64,000 bases of DNA, from the NCBI GenBank assembly GCA_903858935.1, contig CAIOKO010000065.1, positions 20,759-84,758 of the forward strand. The letters are read 5' to 3'. The notes beneath the pieces are model-generated. The model did no database searches. It was not told the origin of the DNA and was given only the letters and a program-made list of their open reading frames with translations. The stretch is from an uncultured Schlesneria sp. (lineage in GTDB: Bacteria > Planctomycetota > Planctomycetia > Planctomycetales > Planctomycetaceae). This document shows, piece after piece, positions 63,313-64,000 of this stretch; the first letter of the stretch is position 1; every line of letters starts with the position of its first letter. Made by a program: the position numbers and the translations under genes.

Positions 63313-63573
63313 CTACTTTGACTGGTCGGCTGGTTTCGCTTCGCCTTCGGCGGGCTTTGCTTCACCTTCAGCTGGCTTTGCTTCGCCTTCGGCAGGCTTC
63401 ACTTCGCCCTCAGCAGGCTTGGCTTCACCACCAGCGCCTGCATGTCCGGCGGTAGGTGCTCCCATCTGCATGTGCATCTTGGACATATCCATCGGTGGTG
63501 TCACAGGTGGCTTTGCACTTTCACAACCGAGCGCTACGAGGCTGATCACAAGACCAATCGACATCTTTTTCAT
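63313..63573 (-). CDS. Small lipoprotein with tandem GEAKPAE repeats
   Basis: 86 residues from ATG 63573 (GAAGGA upstream): MKKMSIGLVISLVALGCESA has a lipobox L-V-A-L-G-C, so it should be a lipid-anchored envelope protein. A Met-rich stretch (PPMDMSKMHMQMG) could bind copper or other soft metals. Five 7-residue units (GEAKPAE, one GEVKPAE), encoded by 21-base repeats at about 63325-63432, form the rest, probably a flexible stalk. The number of units is likely to vary between strains. The function is unknown. Confidence 0.8.
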   Translation of the reverse strand: MKKMSIGLVISLVALGCESAKPPVTPPMDMSKMHMQMGAPTAGHAGAGGEAKPAEGEVKPAEGEAKPAEGEAKPAEGEAKPADQSK

Positions 63574-63801
63574 CTGCGTTGTCCTTCGGGATGGTAAAAA
63601 AATGACTTCAAAAGCGGCTTGGTGTACCTGTACGGCATTAGAGACCAGTGTCTCAGTCTTCAGTACTCGACCACTTTTCAGCATTGATTCAGAATACGCA
63701 TTCGTCTACCTGACGGCAAGCACGGGATGGTCGAAGTTAAAGAGCTACGGGGGGTTGGTAACTATTCAAGAAAACTTCCCGACAAAACTTTGCCGTGGCG
63801 A

Positions 63802-63829
63802 TTGACATTCACGGCGTTCCCTGTAACAT
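63802..63829 (+). promoter_or_regulatory. Putative sigma-70-type promoter
   Basis: TTGACA (63802-63807) and TAACAT (63824-63829) with a 16-base spacer lie just before the possible gene at the right edge. It matches the consensus well at -35 and moderately at -10. Confidence 0.45.
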
Positions 63830-63900
63830 GCCCCACCCCGCCGCCGACCAAATCGGGACGCGACGGGGAACCTGATCTTTGAAAACACGGTTGGAGAGAA

Positions 63901-64000
63901 TTGAGAATCAGTTTTGTTCGTATTGATGCGGTTGCTGGCCGTGCAAAGACCTTGTCTTACAAGGCTTTCAGAAATGAAAGTTTTTGCCGGCCTTGTGACA
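63901..64000 (+). CDS. Possible 5' end of a gene running off the window
   Basis: From TTG 63901 an open frame (MRISFVRIDAVAGRAKTLSY at the start) continues to the right edge, and GGAGAG lies 7 bases before it. It is too short to assign a product, and an in-frame start further on cannot be excluded. Confidence 0.25.
   Translation, partial: MRISFVRIDAVAGRAKTLSYKAFRNESFCRPCD

Noticed and set aside
63242..63805. 187-codon plus-strand frame with SPSAGFA repeats
   Set aside because: It is the antisense of the lipoprotein's 21-base repeats; the lipoprotein has a lipobox and a ribosome-binding site.
1..64000. CRISPR arrays, tRNA or rRNA genes, prophage or complete insertion sequence
   Set aside because: I looked for regularly spaced repeats, cloverleaf-type arms, transposase DDE or integrase motifs and phage structural genes and found none I could support.

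Overview
The window looks like chromosomal DNA of a planctomycete (order Planctomycetales; a Schlesneria, Gimesia or Planctopirus-like relative is my inference, not a match). The evidence is two PSCyt/PSD1 (DUF1549/DUF1553) genes, one followed by a DUF1501 partner, a very large secreted protein whose N-terminus carries an LE-x-RRMLSG-type planctomycete export motif, an SHD1-domain secreted protein, Tat-signal Gfo/Idh oxidoreductases, and many dispersed hairpin repeats. I see no rRNA, tRNA, CRISPR array or intact insertion sequence.

Layout. 1-2.5 kb: hybrid histidine kinase entering from the left with an apparent poly-G frameshift, meeting a decayed FixJ/LuxR-type regulator tail. 2.9-8 kb: secreted cytochrome-domain PSD1 protein plus its DUF1501 partner. 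8-10.6 kb: a toxin-antitoxin graveyard (frameshifted VapC with its antitoxin, and a Phd-type antitoxin whose PIN toxin is almost wholly deleted) embedded in three copies of an interspersed repeat. 10.6-17.7 kb: seven-bladed WD40 protein, His-rich secreted protein, THUMP-domain RNA methyltransferase, Bax-inhibitor-1 protein, MFS transporter, unknown cytoplasmic protein. 18-20.8 kb: a four-gene operon of membrane-anchored coiled-coil, small membrane and TPR proteins of unknown role. 21-29.4 kb: enolase-superfamily enzyme, cold-shock protein, csrA, S41 protease, Gfo/Idh oxidoreductase, orphan GspF, Maf, a small acidic protein.

29.5-39.6 kb is a dense same-strand housekeeping block: pheA, tpiA, secG, yicC, gmk, rpoZ, split coaC and coaB, ftsK, rsmD and a GGQ release-factor-like protein. 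It links aromatic amino acid synthesis, glycolysis, protein export, nucleotide and CoA synthesis, chromosome segregation and translation rescue. 39.6-49.1 kb holds a second PSD1 protein, FAH-family and ECHDC3-like enzymes, a PGPGW membrane protein, an NtrC-type regulator, a PhyH oxygenase, an ExbB/ExbD pair and a GNAT enzyme.

49-54.3 kb is a plastic accessory zone. A sulfatase gene lies between two roughly 500-bp direct repeats, followed by pseudogenes of a four-helix-bundle protein and a RhuM-like protein and by a 218-bp element with 18-bp perfect terminal inverted repeats. 54.3-63.6 kb, mostly on the minus strand, encodes envelope or secreted proteins (SHD1/beta-propeller protein, 1485-residue multidomain metalloprotease-like protein), an aldo/keto reductase, a D-threonine-aldolase-like protein lacking the expected PLP lysine, and a lipoprotein with tandem repeats. 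A promoter and the possible start of another gene are at the right edge.

Most interesting for follow-up: the 18-20.8 kb coiled-coil operon, the repeat-bracketed sulfatase, the short inverted-repeat elements, and the decayed toxin-antitoxin loci.
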